64,000 bases of DNA from Streptomyces cellulosae (GTDB lineage: Bacteria; Actinomycetota; Actinomycetes; Streptomycetales; Streptomycetaceae): NCBI RefSeq assembly GCF_000721105.1, contig NZ_JOEV01000008.1, forward strand, positions 1 through 64,000, written 5' to 3'. The translations under genes were made by a program, and so were the position numbers. Under the pieces are notes generated by a model. The model was given only the letters and a program-made list of their open reading frames with translations. It had not been told where the DNA came from and did no database searches. Below, in pieces: positions 9,157-16,719 of the stretch (position 1 is the first letter of the stretch; the number at the start of each line of letters is the position of its first letter).

Positions 9157-9996
9157 TCAGGAGGGAAGGGCTACCTTGGCCGGCTGCGGCTTCGCCTTGT
9201 CCGGGCTGCCCGTGAACGCCTCGTACGCCTCCAGGACCTCCTCCGTCGGTCCGTCCATGCGCAGTTCGCCGCGCTCCAGCCACAGCACGCGGTCGCAGGT
9301 GTCGCGGATGGACTTGTTGCTGTGGCTGACCAGGAACACCGTGCCCGCGTGCTTGCGCAGTTCGCGGATCCGTTCCTCGGAGCGCTTCTGGAAGGAGCGG
9401 TCCCCGGTGGCCAGGGCCTCGTCGATGAGCAGGACGTCGTGGTCCTTGGCGGCGGCGATGGAGAAGCGCAGCCGGGCCGCCATGCCGGAGGAGTACGTGC
9501 GCATGGGCAGCGTGATGAAGTCGCCCTTCTCGTTGATGCCGGAGAAGTCGACGATCTCCTGGTAGCGCTCCTTGACCTGCTCGCGGGACATGCCCATGGC
9601 GAGGCCGCCGAGGTAGACGTTGCGCTCGCCGGTGAGGTCGTTCATCAGGGCCGCGTTCACGCCGAGCAGGGAGGGCTGGCCGTCGGTGTAGATGCGGCCG
9701 TTCTCCACCGGGAGCAGGCCCGCGACCGCTTTGAGCAGCGTCGACTTGCCGGAGCCGTTGGTGCCGATCAACCCGATCGCCTCGCCCCGGTACGCGACGA
9801 ACGACACGTTCTTGACGGCGTGCACCGTGCGCACACCGGCCGCCTTCTCGACCTGCTTGCGGCGCATCATGCGGTTCAGGGCGGCGGTGGCCGAGCCGCG
9901 GCCCGCCCCGGTGCCGTTGACCCGGTAGACGATGTCGACGCCGTCGACGACGACGGTGGGGACGTTCTCCTGCGCGAGGTGTGTGTTGTCAGCCAC
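9157..9996 (-). CDS. polysaccharide/teichoic acid ABC exporter, ATP-binding subunit (Wzt/TagH type)
   Basis: A 279-residue ATPase subunit that powers export of a lipid-linked cell-surface polymer together with the adjacent permease. The Walker A motif GTNGSGKST is at about residues 78-86. The signature region lies around ARLRFSIAAAKDHD, and Walker B is VLLIDEALATGD. The sequence matches the O-antigen/teichoic acid exporter family rather than importers. It has no long C-terminal carbohydrate-binding domain. The GTG start at 9996 lies inside the end of the permease gene (8-base overlap), behind GAGGAGA, so the two are translationally coupled. The wall-polymer polymerase at 16709-18991 may make the substrate; that link is inference. 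Confidence 0.92.
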   Translation of the reverse strand: MADNTHLAQENVPTVVVDGVDIVYRVNGTGAGRGSATAALNRMMRRKQVEKAAGVRTVHAVKNVSFVAYRGEAIGLIGTNGSGKSTLLKAVAGLLPVENGRIYTDGQPSLLGVNAALMNDLTGERNVYLGGLAMGMSREQVKERYQEIVDFSGINEKGDFITLPMRTYSSGMAARLRFSIAAAKDHDVLLIDEALATGDRSFQKRSEERIRELRKHAGTVFLVSHSNKSIRDTCDRVLWLERGELRMDGPTEEVLEAYEAFTGSPDKAKPQPAKVALPS

Positions 9997-10912
9997 GGCC
10001 GTACGTCTCCTCAGCCTTCCAGAAGTAGATGAAGCCTCCGACGCCGGCGAGCAGCGCCCAGCCCGTCGCGATCAGCCACACGTGCGGCGGCAGCTGGCCG
10101 GCGTGGAAGCTGTCGATCAGGGCGAAGCGCATCAGGTCGATGTAGACGGCGGCCGGGTTGGCCTGGAGGGCGGGGAGCAGCCAGGACGGCCAGTCGCTGT
10201 GTCCCTTGGCCAGGTGGTCGATGCTCCACATCACGCCCGAGACGTACATCCACGTGCGCAGGACGAACGGCATCAGCTGGGCGATGTCCGGCGTCTTCGC
10301 CCCCGCCCGGGCCATGATCATCGAGACGCCCGCGTTGAACGTGAACTGCAGCACCAGGACCGGGACCGCCAGCAGCCAGGAGGCGGAGACCGGCACGCCG
10401 AAGCAGAGCAGGATCACCACCAGGGCGGCCATCGAGAACAGCAGCTGCTGGAACTGCTGGAGGCAGAAGGAGATCGGCAGCGCGGCCCGCGGGAAGTGCA
10501 GGGCCCGGACCAGGCCCAGGTTGCCGGAGATGGCCCGGGTGCCCGCCATGATCGAGCTCTGCGTGAACGTCCAGATGAACACGCCCGTGACCAGGAACGG
10601 GATGTAGTCCGGCACGCCCTTCTTGGTGCCGAGCAGCACACCGAAGATGAAGAAGTACACCGCCGCGTTCAGCAGCGGGTTCATCACCTGCCAGACCTGG
10701 CCGAGCTTCGCCTGGCTGTACTGGGCGGTGAGCTTGGCGGTCGAGAACGCGCTGATGAAGTGGCGCCGCGCCCACAGCTGGCGGATGTACTCGCGCAGGG
10801 AGGGGCGGGCGCCGCTGACGGTGAGGCCGTGGCGGGCGGCGAGGGCCGAGAGGTCGTCCTCGGCGGGTGCGGTCACCGTCGTGGGGGGCGGTGTGTGGAG
10901 AACCTGGCTCAC
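9989..10912 (-). CDS. polysaccharide/teichoic acid ABC exporter, permease (Wzm/TagG type)
   Basis: A 307-residue ABC-2 type permease with about six membrane segments, forming the channel of a surface-polymer exporter with the downstream ATPase. The family-typical region near residues 40-70 reads LWARRHFISAFSTAKL and then GQVWQVMNPLL. I placed the start at the GTG at 10912 (VSQVLHTPP), preceded by GAAAG; an in-frame start at 11020 would add 36 basic, low-complexity residues that run into the regulatory region. It is divergent from a TetR regulator, and the 240-base intergenic region holds three operator-like repeats, so expression is probably TetR-controlled. Confidence 0.9.
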   Translation of the reverse strand: MSQVLHTPPPTTVTAPAEDDLSALAARHGLTVSGARPSLREYIRQLWARRHFISAFSTAKLTAQYSQAKLGQVWQVMNPLLNAAVYFFIFGVLLGTKKGVPDYIPFLVTGVFIWTFTQSSIMAGTRAISGNLGLVRALHFPRAALPISFCLQQFQQLLFSMAALVVILLCFGVPVSASWLLAVPVLVLQFTFNAGVSMIMARAGAKTPDIAQLMPFVLRTWMYVSGVMWSIDHLAKGHSDWPSWLLPALQANPAAVYIDLMRFALIDSFHAGQLPPHVWLIATGWALLAGVGGFIYFWKAEETYGRG

Positions 10913-11030
10913 ATCCGCTGCTTTCGCTCGGGGGGTTCGGATGGTGCGTGTGGCTGTGACACATGGTGTGCGTGTGACGGACGCGTCCGTGGCCCGGCGT
11001 TTTCTCACGCTTCTCTTCACGTTTTCTTAC

Positions 11031-11140
11031 GTCGGAACGGACCCGTATCGTCGCAACGTGAGCGTAGGCCCGACGGACGTCGGAACGCAACCGTTTCGTC
11101 GTCACGCGTCGCGTCAGGACGGGACCGTTTCGTCGTAACG
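11031..11140. promoter_or_regulatory. three operator-like repeats between exporter and TetR genes
   Basis: Three 28-bp direct repeats occur at 11031-11058, 11079-11106 and 11113-11140. Each starts GTC(G/A)GGAACG or a close variant and ends CGT(T/A)TCGTCG(T/C)(A/C)ACG. Within each unit CGGAACG faces CGTTTCG or CGTATCG across four bases, giving an imperfect dyad. The third repeat sits just before the candidate -10 of the TetR gene. These are likely binding sites for that regulator, controlling both directions. Confidence 0.6.
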
Positions 11141-11143
11141 CCC

Positions 11144-11149
11144 TATGCT
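11144..11149 (+). promoter_or_regulatory. candidate -10 element, leaderless TetR transcript
   Basis: TATGCT ends seven bases before the ATG at 11157, and no ribosome binding site precedes that codon. This spacing would place transcription start at the A of the ATG, giving a leaderless mRNA. The third operator repeat would overlap the -35 region. Confidence 0.45.
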
Positions 11150-11156
11150 GGTCCGC

Positions 11157-11783
11157 ATGACGACCAACGCCGAGGAGCCGAAGACGCGTCCGCGCCGCCG
11201 GGCCCCCGCGGGAGCCGCCGTGCTCCGCGAGGACGTGACGGAGGCCATCCGGGCGGCCGTCTTCGAGGAACTCGCGGCCGTCGGCTACGCACGGATGTCC
11301 ATCGAGGGGATCGCGCGCCGCGCCGGTGTCGGCAAGACCGCGGTGTACCGCCGCTGGCGCTCCAAGCTGCACCTGGTGCTCGACGTGGTCTCGGCGCTCG
11401 CCGTGCAGGGGTTGCCTGCGCCCGACACGGGGTCCCTGGAGGGCGACCTGCGCCTGCTGTACGAGGTGACCTCGCGGGCCCTGCGCCACCCCGTCGCCTC
11501 GCAGATCATCCCGGACCTCCAGGCCGAGGCCGCCCGAAACCCGGACATCGCCGAGGCCATGCAGAAGGCCCTGCGCGAGGGGCAGGAGGGCGTCGCCAGC
11601 AAGATCGTGGTGGCGGCGCGGCGGCGCGGCGAGGTCCGTGCGGACGCCGACGACGACCTGGCCCTCGACCTGATCTCGGGCCCGCTGTACTGGCGCTCGG
11701 TGGTGATCCGCAGCCCGAAGCTCCCGAAGGGCTATCTGGGGTCGCTGGCGCGGGCCACCGCGGCGGCGATCAAGGCGCTGTGA
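11157..11783 (+). CDS. TetR family transcriptional regulator
   Basis: A 208-residue TetR-type repressor. The N-terminal helix-turn-helix is clear: ARMSIEGIARRAGVGKTAVYRRW followed by the basic KLHLV segment, at about residues 40-70. The C-terminal half is a helical ligand-binding region with no recognisable ligand. The ATG at 11157 fits a leaderless start; another ATG at 11145 lies within the likely -10 hexamer and would add four codons. It is divergent from the polymer exporter and is probably its local repressor and autoregulator. A cell-wall precursor or antibiotic as inducer would be a guess. Confidence 0.9.
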   Translation: MTTNAEEPKTRPRRRAPAGAAVLREDVTEAIRAAVFEELAAVGYARMSIEGIARRAGVGKTAVYRRWRSKLHLVLDVVSALAVQGLPAPDTGSLEGDLRLLYEVTSRALRHPVASQIIPDLQAEAARNPDIAEAMQKALREGQEGVASKIVVAARRRGEVRADADDDLALDLISGPLYWRSVVIRSPKLPKGYLGSLARATAAAIKAL

Positions 11784-11805
11784 GCCGCTGACGGCGCTGC
11801 GAGCC

Positions 11806-11899
11806 GCTGTGTGCGCAGAGCAGGGCGCCTGCCGTGTGCGCAGAGTGGGCGCTGTGGGCGGAGAGCAGGGCGCCGTGTGCGCAGAGCGGGCGCTGTGAG
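11806..11899. repeat. short imperfect repeats
   Basis: GTGTGCGCAGAG occurs at 11809, 11834 and 11874, each followed by GGGCG within a few bases, in the gap between the TetR gene and the response regulator gene. The units are irregularly spaced. They look like a decaying minisatellite and may overlap the response regulator promoter; no further role is apparent. Confidence 0.5.
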
Positions 11900-11976
11900 A
11901 GGCGATCGAGGCGGTCGGAACACCTTCGCCGACCGCGCCGACACGTGCGGGTCGGCCGCGTAGGACCATGGGTCCC

Positions 11977-12642
11977 ATGAGACTGGTGATCGCCGAGGAC
12001 AACGCCCTGCTGCGCGAAGGGCTCGTCCTCCTGCTGACCTCGGCCGGACACGACGTGGTGGCCGTCGTCGGCACCGGCCCCGAGGTCCTGCCCGCGCTGC
12101 TGGAACACCGTCCGGACGTGGCCGTCCTGGACGTCCGGATGCCGCCCGACTTCCGTGACGAGGGACTGCGCGCCGCCCTCGCCGCGCGCGAGCAGATCCC
12201 CGGACTGCCGGTCCTCGTGCTCTCGCAGTACGTCGAGGAGTCGTACGCCGCGGAGCTGTTGGGCGGGGGAGCGGGCGGTCTCGGCTATCTGCTCAAGGAC
12301 CGGGTCGGCCGGGTCGACGAGTTCCTCGACGCGCTGGAGCGGGTCGCGGCCGGCGGCACGGCCCTCGACCCCGAGGTCGTGACCGAGTTGCTGACCCGCC
12401 GCCGCGACTCGCCCCTCGACTCCCTGACCCCCCGGGAACGGGAGGTCCTCAAGCTGATGGCGCAGGGCCACGGCAACGCGACCATCGCCAGGACGCTGGT
12501 CGTCACCGAGCGCGCGGTGCACAAGCACATCGGCAACGTGTTCCTGAAGCTGGACCTGCCGCCGAGTGACAGCGGGCACCGACGGGTGCTGGCCGTGCTG
12601 ACGTACCTGAACAACCAGGGCGGGAAGGTCGACCGACCCTAG
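11977..12642 (+). CDS. NarL/FixJ (LuxR-type) response regulator, orphan
   Basis: A 221-residue two-component response regulator. The receiver domain (about 1-120) begins MRLVIAEDNALLREGL, has the acidic pair near residues 7-8, the phosphoacceptor Asp52 in VAVLDVRMP and a Lys in YLLKDR. The output domain has the LuxR-type helix-turn-helix SLTPREREVLKLMAQGHGNATIARTL at about 150-205. No histidine kinase gene is adjacent, so its partner is unknown. The ATG at 11977 matches the domain start; an in-frame ATG at 11968 would add three residues and lies close to TAGGACC. The stop overlaps the hairpin shared with galE. Confidence 0.9.
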   Translation: MRLVIAEDNALLREGLVLLLTSAGHDVVAVVGTGPEVLPALLEHRPDVAVLDVRMPPDFRDEGLRAALAAREQIPGLPVLVLSQYVEESYAAELLGGGAGGLGYLLKDRVGRVDEFLDALERVAAGGTALDPEVVTELLTRRRDSPLDSLTPREREVLKLMAQGHGNATIARTLVVTERAVHKHIGNVFLKLDLPPSDSGHRRVLAVLTYLNNQGGKVDRP

Positions 12643-12668
12643 GGCCCGTCCGATCAGAAGGGCCCTAG
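12639..12668. terminator. bidirectional hairpin overlapping two stop codons
   Basis: CTAGGGCCC at 12639-12647 pairs perfectly with GGGCCCTAG at 12660-12668 around a 12-base loop. The arms contain the stop codons of the response regulator (12642) and galE (12665), a compact convergent terminator. Confidence 0.6.
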
Positions 12669-13651
12669 CGGCGCGTTCGTGCCGCCTCCGGGTGGAGGCG
12701 GAGCCAGCCTGCCCAGGCCGAGGTGATCATGTCCTGGACGTCGTACTTGGACTTCCAGGCGAGTTCGGTGGCGGCGCGCTCGGCGGAGGCGACGACGCGG
12801 GCCGGGTCGCCGGGGCGGCGCGGGGCGACGGTCGGGGGACGGTCGTAGCCGGTGAGGGCGTTGACGCGGTCGATCATCTCGCGCACCGACACCCCCTCCC
12901 CGCGGCCGATGTTGAGGGTGAGGTCGCGGCCGGGGGACGAGCGCAGGAGGCGGGCGGCGGCGACGTGCGCCTCGGCCAGGTCGACCACGTGGATGTAGTC
13001 ACGGACGCAGGTGCCGTCCGCGGTGGCGTAGTCGTCGCCGAAGATGCGCGGGGGCGCGTTCTCGGTCAGCTTCTCGAAGACCATCGGGATGAGGTTGAAG
13101 ACGCCCACGTCCGCGAGTTCGGGGCTCGCCGCGCCCGCCACGTTGAAGTAGCGCAGCGACGCCGTGGCCAGTCCCGTGGCCCGGCCGGTCGCCCTGACCA
13201 GCCACTCGCCGGCCAGCTTGGTCTCGCCGTACGGGGACATCGGCACGCACGGTGTCTCCTCGGTCACCAGGTCCGTGTCCGGCATGCCGTACACCGCCGC
13301 GGAGGACGAGAACACGAAGGACGCCACGCCCGCCGCGGTCACAGCCTCCAGCAGGACACGCAGCCCCTCGACGTTCTCCCGGTAGTACTCCAGCGGCCGC
13401 TCCACCGACTCGCCCACCTGCTTCTTCGCCGCCAGATGGACGACCCCGGTGACCTCGTGGTCGGCGAGGGTGCGTGCCAGGCGCTCGGCGTCCAGCGTCG
13501 AGCCGGTCACCAGCGGTACGTCGTCGGGGACGCGGTCGGCGATGCCCGTGGACAGGTCGTCGTACACCACCGCCCGTTCGCCCGCGCCGGTCATCGCGCG
13601 TACGACATGGGCCCCGATGTAACCGGCGCCGCCGGTGATCAGCCAGGTCAT
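12665..13651 (-). CDS. galE: UDP-glucose 4-epimerase
   Basis: A 328-residue short-chain dehydrogenase/reductase that interconverts UDP-glucose and UDP-galactose using bound NAD. The nucleotide-binding motif TGGAGYIGAHV starts near residue 5. The serine region FVFSSSAAVYG and the catalytic pair in SPYGETKLAGEW (YxxxK) are intact, and VRDYIHVVDLAEAH is family-typical. The ATG at 13651 is set by GAGGAGA seven bases upstream; an ORF start 18 bases earlier lacks a ribosome site. It is divergent from a membrane glycosyltransferase gene, which suggests a role in supplying galactosyl donors for surface glycans. Confidence 0.95.
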   Translation of the reverse strand: MTWLITGGAGYIGAHVVRAMTGAGERAVVYDDLSTGIADRVPDDVPLVTGSTLDAERLARTLADHEVTGVVHLAAKKQVGESVERPLEYYRENVEGLRVLLEAVTAAGVASFVFSSSAAVYGMPDTDLVTEETPCVPMSPYGETKLAGEWLVRATGRATGLATASLRYFNVAGAASPELADVGVFNLIPMVFEKLTENAPPRIFGDDYATADGTCVRDYIHVVDLAEAHVAAARLLRSSPGRDLTLNIGRGEGVSVREMIDRVNALTGYDRPPTVAPRRPGDPARVVASAERAATELAWKSKYDVQDMITSAWAGWLRLHPEAARTRR

Positions 13652-13796
13652 GTGCGGCCGTCTCCTCATCCCTTGGCCTGAGGTGGAGCGGATCGGCTCC
13701 CGTATCCGTCCTCAGTGAAGCAGGCGCTGGTGCCTGCCGGGATAGACGCGATGACTCCATGTGCCACGGCAGCGACTCGCGGTGGGGGGGCAAACA

Positions 13797-15557
13797 GTGG
13801 GTGAGCGGTGGACAACGGCACAAAATAATCTTGTGTGGGACAGGGGAGCCAGGAGAGTCGATCGGGTGGCGGCGGTGATCGTCCCCGCGGTCGTCATGTT
13901 CGCGATCGGTCTGTGGGGAATCGACCGGGGCGGCATGTGGCGCGACGAGGCGGTCACCTTCCAGGTCGCGCGGCGGTCGGCGCCGGAGATCTGGCGGCTG
14001 CTGCACGAGGTGGACGCGGTGCACGGCCTGTACTACCTGCTCATGCATGTCGTGCTGGCGGTTCCGCACCCCGGCGAGGTCGTCCTGCGGCTGCCCTCCG
14101 CCTGCGGGGCGGCGGTCTCGGCGGGGCTGGTGGGCGCCCTGGGCACCCGCCTGGGCGGACGTGCCCGGGTCGGCCTGTGGGCCGGCCTGCTGTACGCCAT
14201 CACCCCGCTCGTCGGTCACTACGCCCAGGAAGGCCGGTCGTACGCCCTGGTCACGGCCGGAGCGACGGGGACCACCCTGCTGTTGCTGCGCGCCGTGGAG
14301 GGGCGGGCCCGCCGCGTGTGGTCCGGCTGGGGAGCGTACGGAGGACTCCTCGCCGTGACGTGTCTCCTGCACGAGATGGCGGTGCTCGTCGTCGCGGCGC
14401 ACGCGGTGACCCTGGCGGGCCTGCGCGTGTCGAGGAGGGTGTGGGGACGCTGGGGACGCGCGGCCGGCTTCGCGGTGGTCGTGCTGCTGCCCCTGGCGTG
14501 GGTGTCGTCGACGCAGTCGGCACAGGTGGGGTGGCTGCAGGTGCCCGGGTGGCGGAGCGCGCTGCGGGTGGCGCGCGAGTTCCTGGTGGCGCCCATGGGG
14601 GTCGTGTTCTGGGTGGGTGTGCTGGTGATGCTGGTGGGGGTGACCGCGCTACGGGTGTCGGTGGTGGCGGTGCCGCTGATGGTGATTCCCCCGGGCCTGC
14701 TGATGGCCGCCTCCCAGGTGAAGCCGATGTACGACGACCGGTACGTGCTGTACGCCCTGGTGGGAGCGCCGTTGCTGGTGGCGGCCGGTGCGGATCGGAT
14801 GGCGGCGCTGGTGGAGGGGCTCGTGGGCAGGGCCGCGGGGAGAGGGCGGGGGAGGCGGGAGGTTCCGCCGACCGGTGATCACGCGGGGCTACGGAGTGCT
14901 GGGCGCCCTGCGCCCGGGCTTCCCCTTTCTCGTGCGGGGGCGAGCGGGTCGAGCGGGCCGGATGCGGGTGGTCCTGTCGCCCTGTCGGACGCGCTGGTGG
15001 ACGGCGGCGCCGGTCAGGACGCCGAGGCCGGCCCGGACGGAGCGGCCGGCCGCCGTCCGTTGCTCTCGCCCGTTCTCTCCCTCGCGGGCGCCCTGGTGAT
15101 CGGCCTGGTCTTTCTTCAGTACCTCCCCCTCTACCGTGAGGACCGCACCCCCGCCAGTCGCGCCGACAATCTCGCCACGGTTTCCGCCATCGTCCACCGG
15201 GAGGTCCGCCCGGGTGACCCGGTGTTGTTCCTGCCGTCGATCGCGCGGCGACCGGCGTTGGCGTATCCGAAGGGGTTCCGGGGGGCCTGGGACATCGCGT
15301 TGGGGGAGTCGGGGGCCCGGTCGGGGACGTTGTACGGGCGGGAGATCGGGGCGGAGGCGCTGCGGCGCAGGCTCGCGACGGTGGACCGGGTGTGGGTCGT
15401 GGCCGAGCCCTACGCCCTGCGTGGGCACTGGTCCCCGGAGGATCCGGTGGACCGCGTCAAACTCGACATGCTGCGGGAGCGGTTCGTGCCCGAGAAGTCC
15501 AGGACGTACACCGTGCAGGGCGGGGTGACCGTCCGCCTCTACGTCCGCCGGCCCTGA
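13797..15557 (+). CDS. GT-C type membrane glycosyltransferase (GT39-like)
   Basis: A 586-residue polytopic membrane protein resembling the GT39/PMT-type GT-C transferases, which move a sugar from a polyprenyl-phosphate donor to a protein or glycan on the outer face of the membrane. The first extracellular loop has the acidic pair in MWRDEAVTF, a hallmark of GT-C enzymes. About ten hydrophobic segments follow. A long Gly/Arg/Pro-rich cytoplasmic or loop region lies near residues 340-430, and a soluble C-terminal region follows the last membrane segment. The GTG at 13797 is preceded by a run of G at 13783-13790. Acceptor and donor are unknown. Confidence 0.82.
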   Translation: MGERWTTAQNNLVWDRGARRVDRVAAVIVPAVVMFAIGLWGIDRGGMWRDEAVTFQVARRSAPEIWRLLHEVDAVHGLYYLLMHVVLAVPHPGEVVLRLPSACGAAVSAGLVGALGTRLGGRARVGLWAGLLYAITPLVGHYAQEGRSYALVTAGATGTTLLLLRAVEGRARRVWSGWGAYGGLLAVTCLLHEMAVLVVAAHAVTLAGLRVSRRVWGRWGRAAGFAVVVLLPLAWVSSTQSAQVGWLQVPGWRSALRVAREFLVAPMGVVFWVGVLVMLVGVTALRVSVVAVPLMVIPPGLLMAASQVKPMYDDRYVLYALVGAPLLVAAGADRMAALVEGLVGRAAGRGRGRREVPPTGDHAGLRSAGRPAPGLPLSRAGASGSSGPDAGGPVALSDALVDGGAGQDAEAGPDGAAGRRPLLSPVLSLAGALVIGLVFLQYLPLYREDRTPASRADNLATVSAIVHREVRPGDPVLFLPSIARRPALAYPKGFRGAWDIALGESGARSGTLYGREIGAEALRRRLATVDRVWVVAEPYALRGHWSPEDPVDRVKLDMLRERFVPEKSRTYTVQGGVTVRLYVRRP

Positions 15558-15578
15558 GCCGCCCCGTCACCTGCCGCC

Positions 15579-16181
15579 TCACCTGTCGCCCCCGTCACCT
15601 GTCACCCCCGGCATCTCCAGCTCCGCCGAGTCCAGCTCCGCCGAGTCCAGCGTCGACGTGAGTCGGTCGAGACGCTCGCGCAGGTCCCGGATCTCGTCCA
15701 GGTCGAAGCCGGTCGCGGCGGCGATCCGGCGCGGCACCCGCACCGCACGCTCGCGCAGCGCCACGCCCTCCTCGGTCAGCCGTACCTCCACCGAGCGCTC
15801 GTCGCGGACGCTGCGCTCACGGCGCACCAGACCGGCCGCCTCCAGCCGCTTGAGCAGCGGTGAGAGTGTGCCCGAGTCGAGGCGCAGGTGTTCGCCGAGC
15901 TTCTTGACCGGCATCTCGCCCTGCTCCCAGAGAACCAGCATCACCAGGTATTGCGGGTAGGTGAGCCCGAGGTCCTTGAGGATCACCCGGTAGACACCGT
16001 TGAAGGCGCGGGAAGCGGCGTGCAGGGAGAAGCAGATCTGGCTGTCGAGGCGCAGCCAATCCTCCTCGGCGGCGGAGGCGGAGGCGGCGGTAACGGCAAC
16101 GGCGACAGCGGTGTCGGCAGCAGCGGTGTCGGTGTCGGTCTCGGTGGCGGACGGGGTCGGGGTCCGGGGCATGCCTGTCAT
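15579..16181 (-). CDS. ohrR: OhrR, MarR-type organic hydroperoxide sensor
   Basis: A 200-residue MarR-family regulator that senses organic hydroperoxides through a reactive cysteine and controls ohrA. The sensor motif LDSQICFSLHAASRAF contains the single N-terminal-domain cysteine used by OhrR proteins. The winged helix-turn-helix includes PVKKLGEHLRLDSGTLSPLL. An N-terminal Thr/Ala-rich extension of about 40 residues precedes it. The ATG at 16181 follows TATCCT by seven bases, suggesting a leaderless message; an ATG at 16172 is the alternative. It is divergent from ohrA with a palindromic operator between. In S. coelicolor OhrR both represses and activates this locus. Confidence 0.93.
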   Translation of the reverse strand: MTGMPRTPTPSATETDTDTAAADTAVAVAVTAASASAAEEDWLRLDSQICFSLHAASRAFNGVYRVILKDLGLTYPQYLVMLVLWEQGEMPVKKLGEHLRLDSGTLSPLLKRLEAAGLVRRERSVRDERSVEVRLTEEGVALRERAVRVPRRIAAATGFDLDEIRDLRERLDRLTSTLDSAELDSAELEMPGVTGDGGDR

Positions 16182-16213
16182 GCGTCCAGGATAGCCCGCG
16201 ATGCGCCATTTAG

Positions 16214-16236
16214 TTGTGCACAATTGAATTGTGTGC
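16214..16236. promoter_or_regulatory. OhrR operator palindrome
   Basis: CACAATTGAATTGTG at 16219-16233 has perfect seven-base arms around a central G, flanked by further partial symmetry. It is one of the few AT-rich spots in the window and lies between ohrR and ohrA, close to where the -35 of a leaderless ohrR promoter would fall. Binding by OhrR is inferred from position and from the AT-rich palindromes known for this family. Confidence 0.8.
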
Positions 16237-16305
16237 TCTACTTGTCGTCGTGAGGCGGTCGAAAACGGGCCGCCGCGACATTGAACTCGAGAGGGATGGT
16301 TTTCC

Positions 16306-16719
16306 ATGGACGCGCTCTACACCGCTGTCGCCACCGCCACCCACGGCCGGGACGGCCGTGCCGTCTCCTCCGACGGCACCCTGGACCTCGCGCTGGGCAT
16401 CCCGGTGGAGATGGGGGGCAACGGTCAGGGCACCAACCCGGAGCAGCTGTTCGCCGCCGGTTACGCCGCCTGCTTCGGCAGCGCCCTCGGCGTCGTCGGC
16501 CGTCAGGCCAAGGTCGACGTGAGCGACGCCGCCGTGACCGCCGAGGTCGGCATCGGCAAGCAGGGCGAGGGCTTCGGTCTCAAGGTCGCCCTCCGTGTCG
16601 AGCTGCCCGACACCGTGGACGCGGAGACGGGCCGCAAGCTGGTCGAGCAGGCCCACCAGGTCTGCCCCTACTCCAACGCCACCCGCGGCAACATCGAGGT
16701 CGAGCTCGTCATCGAGTGA
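16306..16719 (+). CDS. ohrA: Ohr organic hydroperoxide reductase
   Basis: A 137-residue OsmC/Ohr-family peroxidase that reduces organic hydroperoxides in the cytoplasm using a pair of cysteines. The peroxidatic cysteine is in AAGYAACFGSAL (about residue 60) and the resolving cysteine in VCPYSNATRGN (about residue 124); the conserved Arg and Glu of the family are plausible in the N-terminal half. Length and both motifs match Ohr rather than OsmC. The ATG follows GAGAGGG. It is divergent from ohrR and its last 11 bases overlap the end of the convergent glycosyltransferase gene. Confidence 0.95.
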   Translation: MDALYTAVATATHGRDGRAVSSDGTLDLALGIPVEMGGNGQGTNPEQLFAAGYAACFGSALGVVGRQAKVDVSDAAVTAEVGIGKQGEGFGLKVALRVELPDTVDAETGRKLVEQAHQVCPYSNATRGNIEVELVIE

